Shown: one piece after another, positions 43,829 to 55,897 of the stretch
How positions within the stretch are numbered: the stretch's first letter is position 1
How the letters are laid out: each line of letters begins with the position of its first letter
Origin: Nephrocerus scutellatus
Lineage: Eukaryota; Arthropoda; Insecta; Diptera; Pipunculidae
Length of the DNA: 64,000 nt
Direction of reading: 5' to 3'
Assembly (NCBI GenBank): GCA_947095585.1
Contig: OX352765.1
Location: forward strand, 64,109,425 to 64,173,424
Notes under the pieces: model-generated
The model's input: only the letters and a program-made list of their open reading frames with translations
What the model was told of the DNA's origin: nothing
The model's database searches: none
Program-made: the position numbers and the translations under genes

Positions 43829-46555
43829 CGGCATAGGCGATGACTCGTTCATTACCATCGAGCTCCTGGATAAGACTGCACCCCAAGCCATAGTCGCTTG
43901 CATCGGTCTGTAAGGAAAATTTTTGTGTGAAGTCTGGACATGCCAAAATCGGTGCTTCCGTAAGGTTTTGTTTGAGCTCTTCGAACGCTACTTGATGTTC
44001 CTCTCCCCTAGTGGTTAAGAGCTGTACTGTCTTGTAGAAATCAGGGACGAATCGTCGGTACCAAGAGGCAGTACCTAGATAAGGTCGTACTTCGCGGACA
44101 TTTTGTGGTGGTTTCAGCTCCTTAATCGCGGCCACTTTATCGGGATCAGTATGTATGCCTTGACTGCTAACCACGTGGCCCAGATATCGGATCTCCGTCT
44201 TGCAAAATTCGCACTTCTCCGGATTGATCTTTAGGTGGGATTCCTGTAGTCTTCTAAATACTGTGCGCAGGTTCTCCAGATGCTCGTCGAAGCTTCTCCC
44301 GATGACGATGATATCGTCAAGATAGACGAACGCATTGGGTTCCATTTCTGGTCCGATGACCCGGTTGAGTGCTTTCTGAAACGTGGCTGGTGCGGAGTGT
44401 AACCCGAATGGCATCATCCGCCACTGGAACAGGCCACGTCCAGGTACCATAAGGGCCGTGTACTGTCTGCTATTCCTCTCCATGGGTATTTGCCAATACC
44501 CGTTTCGAAAGTCCAGGCTACTTATGTATTTGGCACATCTTAGTCTCTCTAAAATATGCTGGATTCTAGGAAGGGGATATGCATCTGGTATGGACCGTGT
44601 GTTGAGTTCCCTTTAGTCTGTGCATAGTCTCCATTTGCCTGTCTTTTTCCGCACGAGGACTATCCGTGCGCTGTGGGGACTGTGAGAGGGTTCTATGCAC
44701 CGCTCGGATAGGAGTTCGTCTATCTCCGTGTTGATGATCTCTTGCAACGCTGGGTTTCGAGGGTAATACCGCTGTTTAGTTGGCCGTTGATCGCGCATAA
44801 CAATTTTGTGCTCCGTTATATTCGAAACTTCCGGTAGCTTGTCGAACTTGACAAATTCCCGTTGTAGGAAAACTGCGAGCTTTTCCTGATCTGTCTGCTG
44901 TGCGGTCGTGGTGGTGGTGCTCTGTAGGACGTTTTCCCTTGCTCCTATCTGGTCCATAGGATCTGGGAGGATCAGAAACAGGAAATCGGTGCGTCTATTC
45001 CCAATCCGGATGTCGAGCTGTAGGGCCTCGTGGATGAGTTTAGGCGTCCCTTCAGCCATCCGAACGGTCGTGTCGATAGGTACGCTGTTGGTTGCCCTTC
45101 TCTTGTCCGCAGCAAATTTCTCGCTGATGAAGCTTCTGGTGGCCCCTGTATCGATGGTGGCATTGACGAGTTCTCCTCCTATGGCGACGTTGGCTAGAAT
45201 ATGGTTGGAATTTGATGTCAAGATGTTTAGTGTCGGCAGTTCTCTATCAGAAGACTCTTGTGCCCATAAACTGTTGGTTTCATCGTCGAGTTTGTTTGTC
45301 GTGATGTGTATCAGCCAATGATCTCTTGACCCCGCACCATTACCTAACACTTTTAGACCTCGTATTACTTCATCTGACAGGTCTAACAGGCGTATCCTAT
45401 TCACGTTATTTGCTGTTGTTATTGCTGGCTGCGACGTAAAGTTACGAACAAACGCATATATGGTATGTTTTCGTCTGTCGTATCGCTCTTTTAGTTTTTT
45501 CAGTGCTTCTGTATAATTTGCATAAGTAATATTGAAATGTTTCAGCAAACCAGATGCTTCGCCTGTAAGTGATCCCTTGAGATACTGCAATATCTGTGCT
45601 GCCGTTAGCTTTGTGTTATCATTTATGGTGGAGCAGAACAGGTCGTAAAACGATTGCCAATCAGTATAGTCACCGCTGAATACTGGAATTGCGATTTTTG
45701 GTAGCTTCACTTCGGTATGGCTGCTGAACGTACTGGTGTCCACCATTGTTTGATTAATTGAAGTTGTTAACTCCGGTTTTGATCTTAATGCTTGATTTAA
45801 CCCTGCTACGATGGTGTAGTAGTTTTCCTCGAAATCCTCATCTGTCTCTTCTCTATCGTCTAATTCGATTATTTTATCCTCAACGGTAATGAATTCTTCC
45901 CGAAGTCTTGTGATGAGCGATATCCGAGCTTTGATTTGTTCCACTTGAGCTTCCTCGGTTATGTTTTTAATATAGTTGAGCAATTTTGTTACTTTACATT
46001 TCATTGTAGCGCGTCTCTTCTTCAATGTTGCAAGCGCTGCCATTTTGTTTTCTTCAGTATAAGTATGCACACTACCAAACTAATATCACTTTATGAACAC
46101 TTTTATATGCGATATAAAATAATTATTATGTAATATTAGTGCAAATATGTAATAAATGTGATACTTAAGGTTTTTGAATCCAGGTTGAAACTATGTATTT
46201 CCATGCGGTTTCTCAAATCGGTAATTTCGAAAATTTGTTGAATAATGGATTAATACTCTGAATCCGGCTCGAAGGACCAATTATGTACCGCAATAATTGT
46301 GGCACAGAAGGTTGATACCCTGTTTACCGTGGCTGTGGTAAATTGGTGGTGTGATGGCGTTTATTCAAATAAAACAATTGCTATCTCCACGATAAACACT
46401 GGCTTTTATTCACGTATAATAGTTTTAATTTTATTTTGGTTGAATGTTGTATGTCAAGTCGGTGATGGTTGCTTGTAAAAAGTGAATGATTTTATTTTTT
46501 AATTACAAAAAGGTACAAAGATTCCCTTTTACTTAAAGAAGTCACTACGTGGTGC
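43829..46555. repeat. 2727-bp tandem unit, copy 2
   Basis: Near-identical to 41102-43828, including the same TAA after the chimeric gag. It contains pol fragment 43818-44483, chimeric ORF 44613-46070, PBS 46260-46279 and LTR 46284-46555. Confidence 0.88.
44613..46070 (-). CDS. Chimeric BEL-Gag/gypsy-protease polyprotein, second copy
   Basis: Same 485-residue protein as 41886-43343, shifted by 2727 bp; the two translations appear identical. The pol that follows is truncated at 43829 by the duplication junction, so RNase H is incomplete and there is no integrase. Identity to copy 1 points to a recent segmental duplication, not to a second insertion. Confidence 0.8.
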   Translation of the reverse strand: MHTYTEENKMAALATLKKRRATMKCKVTKLLNYIKNITEEAQVEQIKARISLITRLREEFITVEDKIIELDDREETDEDFEENYYTIVAGLNQALRSKPELTTSINQTMVDTSTFSSHTEVKLPKIAIPVFSGDYTDWQSFYDLFCSTINDNTKLTAAQILQYLKGSLTGEASGLLKHFNITYANYTEALKKLKERYDRRKHTIYAFVRNFTSQPAITTANNVNRIRLLDLSDEVIRGLKVLGNGAGSRDHWLIHITTNKLDDETNSLWAQESSDRELPTLNILTSNSNHILANVAIGGELVNATIDTGATRSFISEKFAADKRRATNSVPIDTTVRMAEGTPKLIHEALQLDIRIGNRRTDFLFLILPDPMDQIGARENVLQSTTTTTAQQTDQEKLAVFLQREFVKFDKLPEVSNITEHKIVMRDQRPTKQRYYPRNPALQEIINTEIDELLSERCIEPSHSPHSARIVLVRKKTGKWRLCTD

Positions 46556-47329
46556 TGTCATCAATGGTTGAAAAAAGAAGAGAAGAACGACAGAAGTTAA
46601 GTTGAATGCAGAAGCTATAGAAACTTCATGTCATGTTCAAAATGGTAAATAAGTTTAATTGGCATGGCCATATGTACATTTTTAGTTATCTTAATTTAGT
46701 ATGGCCACATGTGCATTAAATTAATTAACCCGAATTCATAAGTTTTGTATTTAATTATGTTTGTTTTCATTAATTCAGGTGAGACTAATTATTTCTTATT
46801 CTGAATATTACATTAAATGTTTTTTTTCTTTTCCGATAATTATACTAAAATATATGGATTTAATACATAAGATAAGTTTATACAATAGTTAATAGGTTTT
46901 ATATATGACTAATCTAAATATTTGTATTACAGGTAATTGTTTTCTATGATGATAAAGAAGTTCCACACATACCGCCGACAATACATGAGTATTATCTCAT
47001 CTGATTTACAACTAATAATTTTTATGATATAATTCTAGGTTAGGACTATGTAAACATCGAAATTACAAGGTAAGTTTTTTATTTTATGGGTATATAATTC
47101 TAGTATTGGCCTGTTTGATTAATTTAATTTTATATATTTTTAGGTGTTCTGATGATAGTGTTGGGCTTCAACAACCGGGAGTTTGTTTATGACAACAATA
47201 AATAATAATAAGATAACAAACCACAACAAAATTAGGCACGAGTATTTTTGCACTGTAAGTAAATTATTGTGTACATACTCCGCAACGAATATGGGTCATC
47301 ATCGATCGGACATTTACCCCAAAAATTGT
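46556..47329. other. AT-rich flank, no recognised gene
   Basis: Starts at the end of the duplicated LTR. It contains several good splice-site consensus motifs (near 46930 and 47070) and short open stretches, but no protein I recognise. Could be host intron or old TE. Confidence 0.35.
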
Positions 47330-48124
47330 ACAACAACCAACACAGGAAACAAATTGCATTAATTCTTATTTCTTAGTAAGCATAAATTGCACAATATAAT
47401 ACCATAATAACTTAGCCTAGTTACATTTATTCTTAGTAAGCTTAAATTGCACAATAACACTACCATAATAATTTAGCGTAGTTCAAGTAAATTACATTTA
47501 CATTTACATTACACAAAAAAAAATTGTATAAATAGTAAGGAAATTGGCATAATAAATTCAGAATAACTTACCGTTACAAAGAGCTTGTTTTTAATTAAAT
47601 AGTTATCCCAAGTTAATTGACTATTTTTATTTCAAGTGCAAGGAGCAATTACTTTAAACACACGTAGCTCAGAATGTTCATTGAATTGAACTGTAAGCAC
47701 CTTAGGAGAAATTGAAACAGGGTATCTAAAATTTTCACACCTATTATCCATAAAACCGATTCTATCAACTAACGTGAATGACTCCTTCTTGCCCATACAC
47801 GGCTTTTTAGCATTAAAGATTTTTTCTGATGATGAACTACTGAAGATATCTGGTACACTTTTGCTTTGAGTTTATTTTTTCCATCTTTCAATTTATTGAC
47901 CCTACCACTGGTAAACATTAAATGTATTCATTAGATTAGCTATATTCAATTGACATAATACAATAGGCGTGTTTTTTTAAACCTAGCTAGCCAGTCGAGT
48001 CAAATTTCATACGTAAAACAAATACAATAACCGGCTGGCAACAACTCTTGATTTTATCCCCAGCCAAAAGCAACTTGCTAGGAATCTTACGATATCTCAA
48101 TGCCAGGTGGCGCCGATAGCGATT
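47330..48124. repeat. 795-bp direct repeat, left copy
   Basis: Equals 49767-50561, including the left terminal repeat of the Harbinger element (from 47965). It is joined at 48124/48125 to the third chimeric gag copy. Confidence 0.88.
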
Positions 48125-49575
48125 GTGCATAGTCTCCATTTGCCTGTCTTTTTCCGCACGAGGACTATCCGTGCGCTGTGGGGACTGTGAGAGGGTTCTA
48201 TGCACCGCTCGGATAGGAGTTCGTCTATCTCCGTGTTGATGATCTCTTGCAACGCTGGGTTTCGAGGGTAATACCGCTGTTTAGTTGGCCGTTGATCGCG
48301 CATAACAATTTTGTGCTCCGTTATATTCGAAACTTCCGGTAGCTTGTCGAACTTGACAAATTCCCGTTGTAGGAAAACTGCGAGCTTTTCCTGATCTGTC
48401 TGCTGTGCGGTCGTGGTGGTGGTGCTCTGTAGGACGTTTTCCCTTGCTCCTATCTGGTCCATAGGATCTGGGAGGATCAGAAACAGGAAATCGGTGCGTC
48501 TATTCCCAATCCGGATGTCGAGCTGTAGGGCCTCGTGGATGAGTTTAGGCGTCCCTTCAGCCATCCGAACGGTCGTGTCGATAGGTACGCTGTTGGTTGC
48601 CCTTCTCTTGTCCGCAGCAAATTTCTCGCTGATGAAGCTTCTGGTGGCCCCTGTATCGATGGTGGCATTGACGAGTTCTCCTCCTATGGCGACGTTGGCT
48701 AGAATATGGTTGGAATTTGATGTCAAGATGTTTAGTGTCGGCAGTTCTCTATCAGAAGACTCTTGTGCCCATAAACTGTTGGTTTCATCGTCGAGTTTGT
48801 TTGTCGTGATGTGTATCAGCCAATGATCTCTTGACCCCGCACCATTACCTAACACTTTTAGACCTCGTATTACTTCATCTGACAGGTCTAACAGGCGTAT
48901 CCTATTCACGTTATTTGCTGTTGTTATTGCTGGCTGCGACGTAAAGTTACGAACAAACGCATATATGGTATGTTTTCGTCTGTCGTATCGCTCTTTTAGT
49001 TTTTTCAGTGCTTCTGTATAATTTGCATAAGTAATATTGAAATGTTTCAGCAAACCAGATGCTTCGCCTGTAAGTGATCCCTTGAGATACTGCAATATCT
49101 GTGCTGCCGTTAGCTTTGTGTTATCATTTATGGTGGAGCAGAACAGGTCGTAAAACGATTGCCAATCAGTATAGTCACCGCTGAATACTGGAATTGCGAT
49201 TTTTGGTAGCTTCACTTCGGTATGGCTGCTGAACGTACTGGTGTCCACCATTGTTTGATTAATTGAAGTTGTTAACTCCGGTTTTGATCTTAATGCTTGA
49301 TTTAACCCTGCTACGATGGTGTAGTAGTTTTCCTCGAAATCCTCATCTGTCTCTTCTCTATCGTCTAATTCGATTATTTTATCCTCAACGGTAATGAATT
49401 CTTCCCGAAGTCTTGTGATGAGCGATATCCGAGCTTTGATTTGTTCCACTTGAGCTTCCTCGGTTATGTTTTTAATATAGTTGAGCAATTTTGTTACTTT
49501 ACATTTCATTGTAGCGCGTCTCTTCTTCAATGTTGCAAGCGCTGCCATTTTGTTTTCTTCAGTATAAGTATGCAC
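48097..49575 (-). pseudogene. Chimeric BEL-Gag/gypsy-protease polyprotein, third copy, truncated
   Basis: 492-residue frame identical to the other copies up to KTGKWRLCT. It then runs into Harbinger-end sequence (48097-48124), so RT is lost. The 5' side is cut at 49766, just before the PBS. The whole inserted piece is 48125-49766, equivalent to 44620-46261, between two 795-bp direct repeats. Confidence 0.82.
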
Positions 49576-49766
49576 ACTACCAAACTAATATCACTTTATG
49601 AACACTTTTATATGCGATATAAAATAATTATTATGTAATATTAGTGCAAATATGTAATAAATGTGATACTTAAGGTTTTTGAATCCAGGTTGAAACTATG
49701 TATTTCCATGCGGTTTCTCAAATCGGTAATTTCGAAAATTTGTTGAATAATGGATTAATACTCTGA

Positions 49767-50561
49767 ACAACAACCAACACAGGAAACAAATTGCATTAAT
49801 TCTTATTTCTTAGTAAGCATAAATTGCACAATATAATACCATAATAACTTAGCCTAGTTACATTTATTCTTAGTAAGCTTAAATTGCACAATAACACTAC
49901 CATAATAATTTAGCGTAGTTCAAGTAAATTACATTTACATTTACATTACACAAAAAAAAATTGTATAAATAGTAAGGAAATTGGCATAATAAATTCAGAA
50001 TAACTTACCGTTACAAAGAGCTTGTTTTTAATTAAATAGTTATCCCAAGTTAATTGACTATTTTTATTTCAAGTGCAAGGAGCAATTACTTTAAACACAC
50101 GTAGCTCAGAATGTTCATTGAATTGAACTGTAAGCACCTTAGGAGAAATTGAAACAGGGTATCTAAAATTTTCACACCTATTATCCATAAAACCGATTCT
50201 ATCAACTAACGTGAATGACTCCTTCTTGCCCATACACGGCTTTTTAGCATTAAAGATTTTTTCTGATGATGAACTACTGAAGATATCTGGTACACTTTTG
50301 CTTTGAGTTTATTTTTTCCATCTTTCAATTTATTGACCCTACCACTGGTAAACATTAAATGTATTCATTAGATTAGCTATATTCAATTGACATAATACAA
50401 TAGGCGTGTTTTTTTAAACCTAGCTAGCCAGTCGAGTCAAATTTCATACGTAAAACAAATACAATAACCGGCTGGCAACAACTCTTGATTTTATCCCCAG
50501 CCAAAAGCAACTTGCTAGGAATCTTACGATATCTCAATGCCAGGTGGCGCCGATAGCGATT
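49767..50561. repeat. 795-bp direct repeat, right copy
   Basis: Second copy of 47330-48124. Here the sequence continues naturally into the complete Harbinger element. Confidence 0.88.
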
Positions 50562-50636
50562 TTTTTTATTTATAGACGTTGGTAACTGTGAAATTGTTCT
50601 GTTCTCTTGACATTTGACGGTAGTCTGTTCTACGAA

Positions 50637-51527
50637 ATGGAAGACCAAGGAAAAAGATAATTATTTTGTTTACGAATGCGTAAAGTAAAATAACTAAATT
50701 TATATCACAGATGCAAGAAAAATTGGAGCAAAGAAGAAACTGCGGCCCTCCTCGAATTCTATAGCGCACGAAAGGAAGAATTCGTGCACCACCGCCGTAA
50801 GAAATTTGTTTATGAACATGTTCTGGAAGACATGATTTCGGCCGGGTTTGCTGTACGTGATATGAATATTTTTTGTAATGTAAAATTCATAATTTTTTTT
50901 ATAATATTACATTACAGGATTCCAGCGCAACCATCGCGCATCTGGAGGTTAAAATTCAGACGCTGCTAAGATCCTACAAAGCCGCGAGTGACAACGTGAA
51001 GCGGACAGGGTCAGCCCCCTGTGCAGCAAACCGATTATTGCGAACCATAACACCCTTAACACTAGAGTACTTGAAGTAATTGTGGTAAGTAATAAAACCT
51101 TATGCAAGTATATTGGTTTTCTAATATATAATTTAAAGCAGGATCCCGAACCTATTCCCACCCCGTCTTCTCCAGAGTTATGTCTGATCTTACCCACATT
51201 TGAAGAAACACCACGCTCGGATCATTGTCATCTTCAAGTGATGTGACCATATCACCAAGACCATCAACTTCTGGAGTTTTACCTTCAACATCATCAGAAG
51301 GTCTCGGTACTAAGTGCAAGATGACGCGTTCATATTACTTTGAAGAGCGGTTGAAGCAAAAAGCTCTAGAAAGAGAAGAGAAGGCAAAGCGCTGGGACCA
51401 GTGGATGAAGACACAGGAAGCAAAAGAAGAGAGACGCAAGCAGCAAATGGAGCTAATAAAAAAAAACTGGAAAAATAGAAAAAAATTAAAAGGCATTCAA
51501 GCCTTAAACATTTTAGAATTTTATTGA
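50637..51527 (+). pseudogene. Harbinger Myb/SANT-like DNA-binding protein
   Basis: The partner protein helps the transposase bind element ends and enter the nucleus (family knowledge). Exon 50711-50852 encodes KKNWSKEETAALLEFYSARK. A GTACGT donor and ACAG acceptor define an intron at 50853-50917. The next exon encodes IAHLEVKIQTLLRSYKAASD, completing the trihelix-like domain, to a TAA at 51077-51079. A charged coiled tail is at 51225-51527 (EERLKQKALEREEKAKRWDQ). First-exon and mid-gene frames do not connect without small indels, so I call it decayed. Confidence 0.72.
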
Positions 51528-51541
51528 TTAAAAAACAGTTT

Positions 51542-52595
51542 TCAGATGATATTTCTCTGGGCTAGATAAGTGAATAAAGTTTGCCATCTGTTCACAGTTG
51601 CACCAGCTACAGAATCTTCTGAATTTGTTTCGGCACCAATAACATCTTCAGAAACTTCCACTGAGTATTCATTGTTCATTGTGATGCATATGTTGTGCAT
51701 AATACATGCACTTAAAACAATTTTTGTTACCGAATGTAGGTCCCTTTGTTCAGTAAACTTTAGCAGTCTTCTGAATCTTCCTTTTAGCAGCCCAAAAGCA
51801 TTTTCCACTACAATTCGCGTTGCAGAATGCAGATAGTTACCAGATCGCTGTTGCTCTGTAAGTCTCCCATTATCTTTAAATGGTGGCACTAACCAGTTGG
51901 TAGCAGGATACGCTGAGTCCGAAAAATTAAAGTATTTGACGGAAACAGCTGCGAATAATGTGAGTCGGTTATTCTGTGTAAGGCTGATCTTCGAAGCACT
52001 CTGCTGTCGTGCAAGGATCCGGGTTCACCACAACAAATGTCGATGAATTTTTTGTCTGCATCAACGACTGCTTGCAGAATTATTGTGAAGTTGTGCTTTC
52101 GGTTGTAGCACTCTTTATTCAATTTTGAAGCTGCAATCGCGATGTGCGTGCAATCGATCACACCGAGAACTCCAGGAATTTTCTTTTTTGCCTCAAATTT
52201 ACCGCAGTTGTATGCCACAGCATCCCCTTGAGGCCATTTAATATACTGCTTTCTGTTCTCTATGAGCCAATTGCAAACGCGTTGAACAGCTATCCAGGCA
52301 GAAGACTTTGGTACTCCAAACAAGTTCCCCAGTTGTCTGAAAGTGATGGTATTGCTTATATACCACACATAAATGTAAAGTTCTTTCCTTGTGCCAATTC
52401 TACATTTGCCCTCACGGTTTGAATTTGGAGAAAATCCAGATTGAGCGTAGGATACTAAAATATACAGAGAAAAATAGTAAATAGAAACTGTTACATAATT
52501 TTCCATCTGCTGAATCTTCGAAGCTTGATGTATCGCCGAAAAAGGTTTCAAAGAATTCAGGTTCCTCCTCACTGGAGGAATTTAGCATTCCACAT
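51542..52595 (-). pseudogene. HARBI1-like DDE transposase of the Harbinger element
   Basis: Minus-strand DDE_Tnp_4-type enzyme that would cut and paste the element. The frame to 51889 contains YISNTITFRQLGNLFGVPKS, then GVIDCTHIAI (first Asp) and CCGEPGSLHDSRVL (second Asp). A one-base frameshift near 51940 moves into a second frame (51542-51889 and its 5' extension), with SDSAYPATNWL and VENAFGLLKGRFRRL (catalytic Glu). The N-terminus may include an intron near 52450-52500. Catalytic residues are present but the frame is broken. Confidence 0.8.
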
Positions 52596-52860
52596 AAAAC
52601 CTGAAATTTGAATTACTTAAATTGTTTCACAAATATAATCAACTATGTTAATTATCCATTGAATAGATTCTCGAAATTACTTTTTTCACAACTAAAGAAA
52701 AAAGAATTTGGTTGAATGGTGAATACTTTGACAGGTAACAGCTGGTGTCATAGGAGCGAAATCAAACGTACCAACTTGGAGGGATATAAAATTGGCTGGG
52801 TTTTGCTGGCTGGGAATCGTTTAAATAAACGACTGGCTATCTAGCTTTAAAAAAAAGCCT

Positions 52861-53699
52861 AATATTACACATAGATAAAAAATCCATATCTAAAATAAGT
52901 GGGATGTTCACTTCTTCATTGTTTCAGTTGAGGTTGAAAACACATATTCTTGAATTTAAATACGCAGTCGATACGGTCAATTGATTAAAGAGGTTGATTA
53001 TACATAACCCAAATGACGTCTTTTGTTTCTTTATTAAAGGATATTTCTTATTTGATGAACGTCGGACAAAACTAACTGGACTACCCGTATCCAACAACCA
53101 AGAAAATTTTTAAATTTGTAATCGTCGGTGGATTTAAAATCGAAAGCCATACTTACATAATTAACAGAACCAATTAAGTCTACGTCATTTGCAACAACGG
53201 ACTCCTCCTCGGCGTGTTGAGCGTCGTCAAGAGTATTAACCAAACTGCAGCGAAACAGAAGCTTCGGTTCATTTGGCCAATGTCAGTGGTCGTGACCTAC
53301 TTTCCAGAATCTAAAACACGAACCCGGTGTGCGTATCTTGTACGGGCACTTGCTCTGAAAGTGTTCCATCTCACTGCAGTTGCAGTCTCAGTTGTGGTCT
53401 CAGTTGTGGTCGAGAACGAACGGCTTACTATCGTTTAATGTGGTCTATGGTGCGCTCACAGCGTATTCCAACGGCAGACTGGAGTTGGCTAACCGTGGCT
53501 TCTCAACTTAAGAACAAAACGACATCCTCAGGTGGCAAACGCATAACATCGAGGATTATGCCAATGATTTTAAGTTCTTTCAGTTCACTATATTTGGCTA
53601 GGCTGGTAGACGGTCAATAAAGACCAAACCTAAATAGGCTCGAAAACTATGTTTAATTATGTACCAACTTATCTTTTTATGAAATAAAAGTCTTATCTA
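52861..53699. other. Right flank of Harbinger, no recognised gene
   Basis: Short open frames on both strands (53214-53620) show no domain. TCTCAGTTGTGG is repeated near 53390. Confidence 0.35.
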
Positions 53700-54430
53700 A
53701 CTAACTAACTATTTGGCTAGCCCGTTTAGAATAAGAACATAGATATGGATTTCCTTCTATTACACATATACCTTTGGTATATCTGCTTAAAATCATTTGT
53801 AAAACGATTAACGTCGTAGCCTGACATTCGATCACCACTAAACTTTGGAACTACCCGAACGTTGTCATCTACACGAGCATGACTTATGGTTTCCGGTGAC
53901 ATTTGCTAGAGCTAGAGTATGAGCTGGATGAGTTCTTGTTTCTCAAGATCGTCAATTGCTTTTCCAGAGCGACCAGTTCGTAGTCAGCAGCATTTGGTGT
54001 GAGTTCGATCTGTACAGCAGCAGCAGTAGGCCAGCAGTAGCAGGGGGCAGGGCAGCGGCAGCAGCATTGGTAACAGCAGTAACCGTGGTGATAGCAGTTT
54101 CAGTAGGGACAGCAGCAGCAGTAGGTACAGCGGCAGCAGTGCAAACAGCAGCAGTTGGGCAGCAGCAACTGGTGACATAGCACCATCCTTTATTATACCA
54201 CCGGTTGTAGCACATTCGTGTATCGGAGTTGCAGGTTGGCTTCCCAAATCCGAAACATCTATTTTCTGATTATCAGCTAAATCTGTCATCGGCAATTCGC
54301 CCAACGGCGCACGTAATTTTGCAAGAGTGGCAGATTTTCCAGCGTCTATCGCGTAAGGTGGCCTTTATAACAGATTCGTTGGCTTTCGGCATTAGTACTT
54401 TATGTTGATGACCCCACATCTGACGAATTT
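53700..54430 (-). pseudogene. Possible retrotransposon gag remnant
   Basis: From an ATG at 53900-53902, the minus strand encodes VPKFSGDRMSGYDVNRFTND, which resembles the FSGxxxxDVxxFxxxFE start of some gypsy gag cores. Upstream, 53984-54304 includes a CAG/GCT-rich low-complexity stretch (53995-54180). No other domain supports the assignment, so it may instead be host sequence. Confidence 0.35.
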
Positions 54431-54617
54431 TACATTACATAGCTTTCAAAATACACGACTTTTTAAATCACTCCTCGAACGGAAGCGTCCTTAATTTTTT
54501 TTTCTTTATTTATTCTATCGTGAAGTCAGTTGCACTTCGTAAGTATAATACTTATATACAATTTCGCAAACCGATGGTGGTGATCACAAAATCATAGTTA
54601 CGCTTGATTTACATTTG

Positions 54618-54817
54618 TGGCGTGCGAAAAAAATTAGCAGGATGGCTGTTTAAAAGCAATTGTGGTTAGCCAGACGAGAGAAGTAGTATATTTTTCAATG
54701 TTACCAAAATGCTATAGATAACATTTACCATGTTACTATAAAATAACTATAACCTTAGTGTAGTGTTAATCTCTTCTGGCTAACCACAACGCCCGTTCAT
54801 TTTTTCTCGCACGGCCA
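54618..54817. mobile_element. 200-bp MITE with interrupted terminal inverted repeats
   Basis: Ends TGGCGTGCGA...TCGCACGGCCA. Further in, GTGGTTAGCCAGA pairs with TCTGGCTAACCAC. No ORF. I could not define a target duplication, so the superfamily is undetermined. Confidence 0.65.
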
Positions 54818-55774
54818 TAGCCTAAATTCTTTATTATGGTGCATCGATTATCTTATAAAGTAAATTAAATTTAAATACAGTTCTGTGGGAAAAACGAATT
54901 GAAAAGGTGTGGGAGAGTAATTTCTCGATGGTTTTCTCTGGTATCTAGATGGTTATATGTTTCGTATGTTAATCGCTTGTTCCTGCTGACTTTCTGGTGT
55001 ATATATATTAACATGTCTTCGCAGCTCGCAATACGAATGGTGAAACTCTTCTAGCTTACACCAGCTTTTGTAGGTATTGTTTTCAGATGTACTTTTTTAG
55101 GGGGTTATTAAACAAGCGACGCTAATAAAATATTTACAAGGAAGAATGCAGCATCTACATTTCTGGAAGCCATTACCGCTACGAAACCCAACCACCTCAA
55201 GAATCACTTTACATATACTGAGGTGATCGCGCGATTGTAATGGGGACACACACATTTTGATCGCCTTTCGGTGCGTATAACCGAACCTCATAGAAAGGTA
55301 GTTTGTTAGGTAACTGTTGTGGGTGACACACTCAATACTATTCGCTGTTATTTTACAAAAAAGAGAAGATTATAAAATGCTTTGTTGAGCCAGACAACAC
55401 TATAATTGTTTAAAAATTATGCATAGGCTAGAGTGAATACTTATGGATTACTCCTCCTGCTGTCAAGATAGGCGCCGATTATTTGCAGAGGGAGCAACTA
55501 TAAAAAATAATTTATATCTATTCATTCTTAAAATTATAGGTCAAAAGTCATAGGTCATTGGTCAAAGTCAAGTAAAATGATAAAATTTTGGACAACAATG
55601 GCTGAAGCTTTTATTCAAAACATTTTATACTAATATGTATAAAATATAGAACCATTCATTTTCAAAAGATATGTATATCAAAGACAATAAATATTTAATA
55701 AAACAACTTTTGACGTGACAACGTCTCACTACAAGGTATATGGGGTGATTTTTCAAAAAGTAAAATGTTAAGTG
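54818..55774. other. Unique AT-rich sequence
   Basis: No gene or repeat family recognised. Confidence 0.35.
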
Positions 55775-55876
55775 ATACAGTGCTCACACTGTTGTGAGAC
55801 ACTGTTACGAGACACTGTTAAAAGTGCTCACACTGTTGTGAGACACTGTTACGAGACACTGTTATGAGACATTGTT
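55775..55876 (+). repeat. Short tandem repeat, ~44-bp unit
   Basis: CTCACACTGTTGTGAGACAC and TGTTACGAGACACTGTTA occur twice in succession. Each unit contains the palindrome CACACTGTTGTG. Confidence 0.75.
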
Positions 55877-55897
55877 AAATGTCAGTATTGTGGCAAC

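Larger units (their letters stand above)
50402..52860. mobile_element. PIF/Harbinger DNA transposon, structurally complete
   Basis: 2459 bp. The left end AGGCGTGTTTTTTTAAACCT and the right end (reverse complement AGGCTTTTTTTTAAAGCTAG) form ~33-bp terminal inverted repeats that continue into AGCCAGTCG. The 3-bp AAT flanks both sides (50399-50401, 52861-52863), the duplication length expected for Harbinger. It contains the two diagnostic genes on opposite strands. Confidence 0.85.

Noticed and set aside
53984..54215. CAG-rich stretch as a polyglutamine host exon
   Set aside because: No flanking conserved coding sequence or consistent frame. The opposite strand looks more like a degraded gag context.
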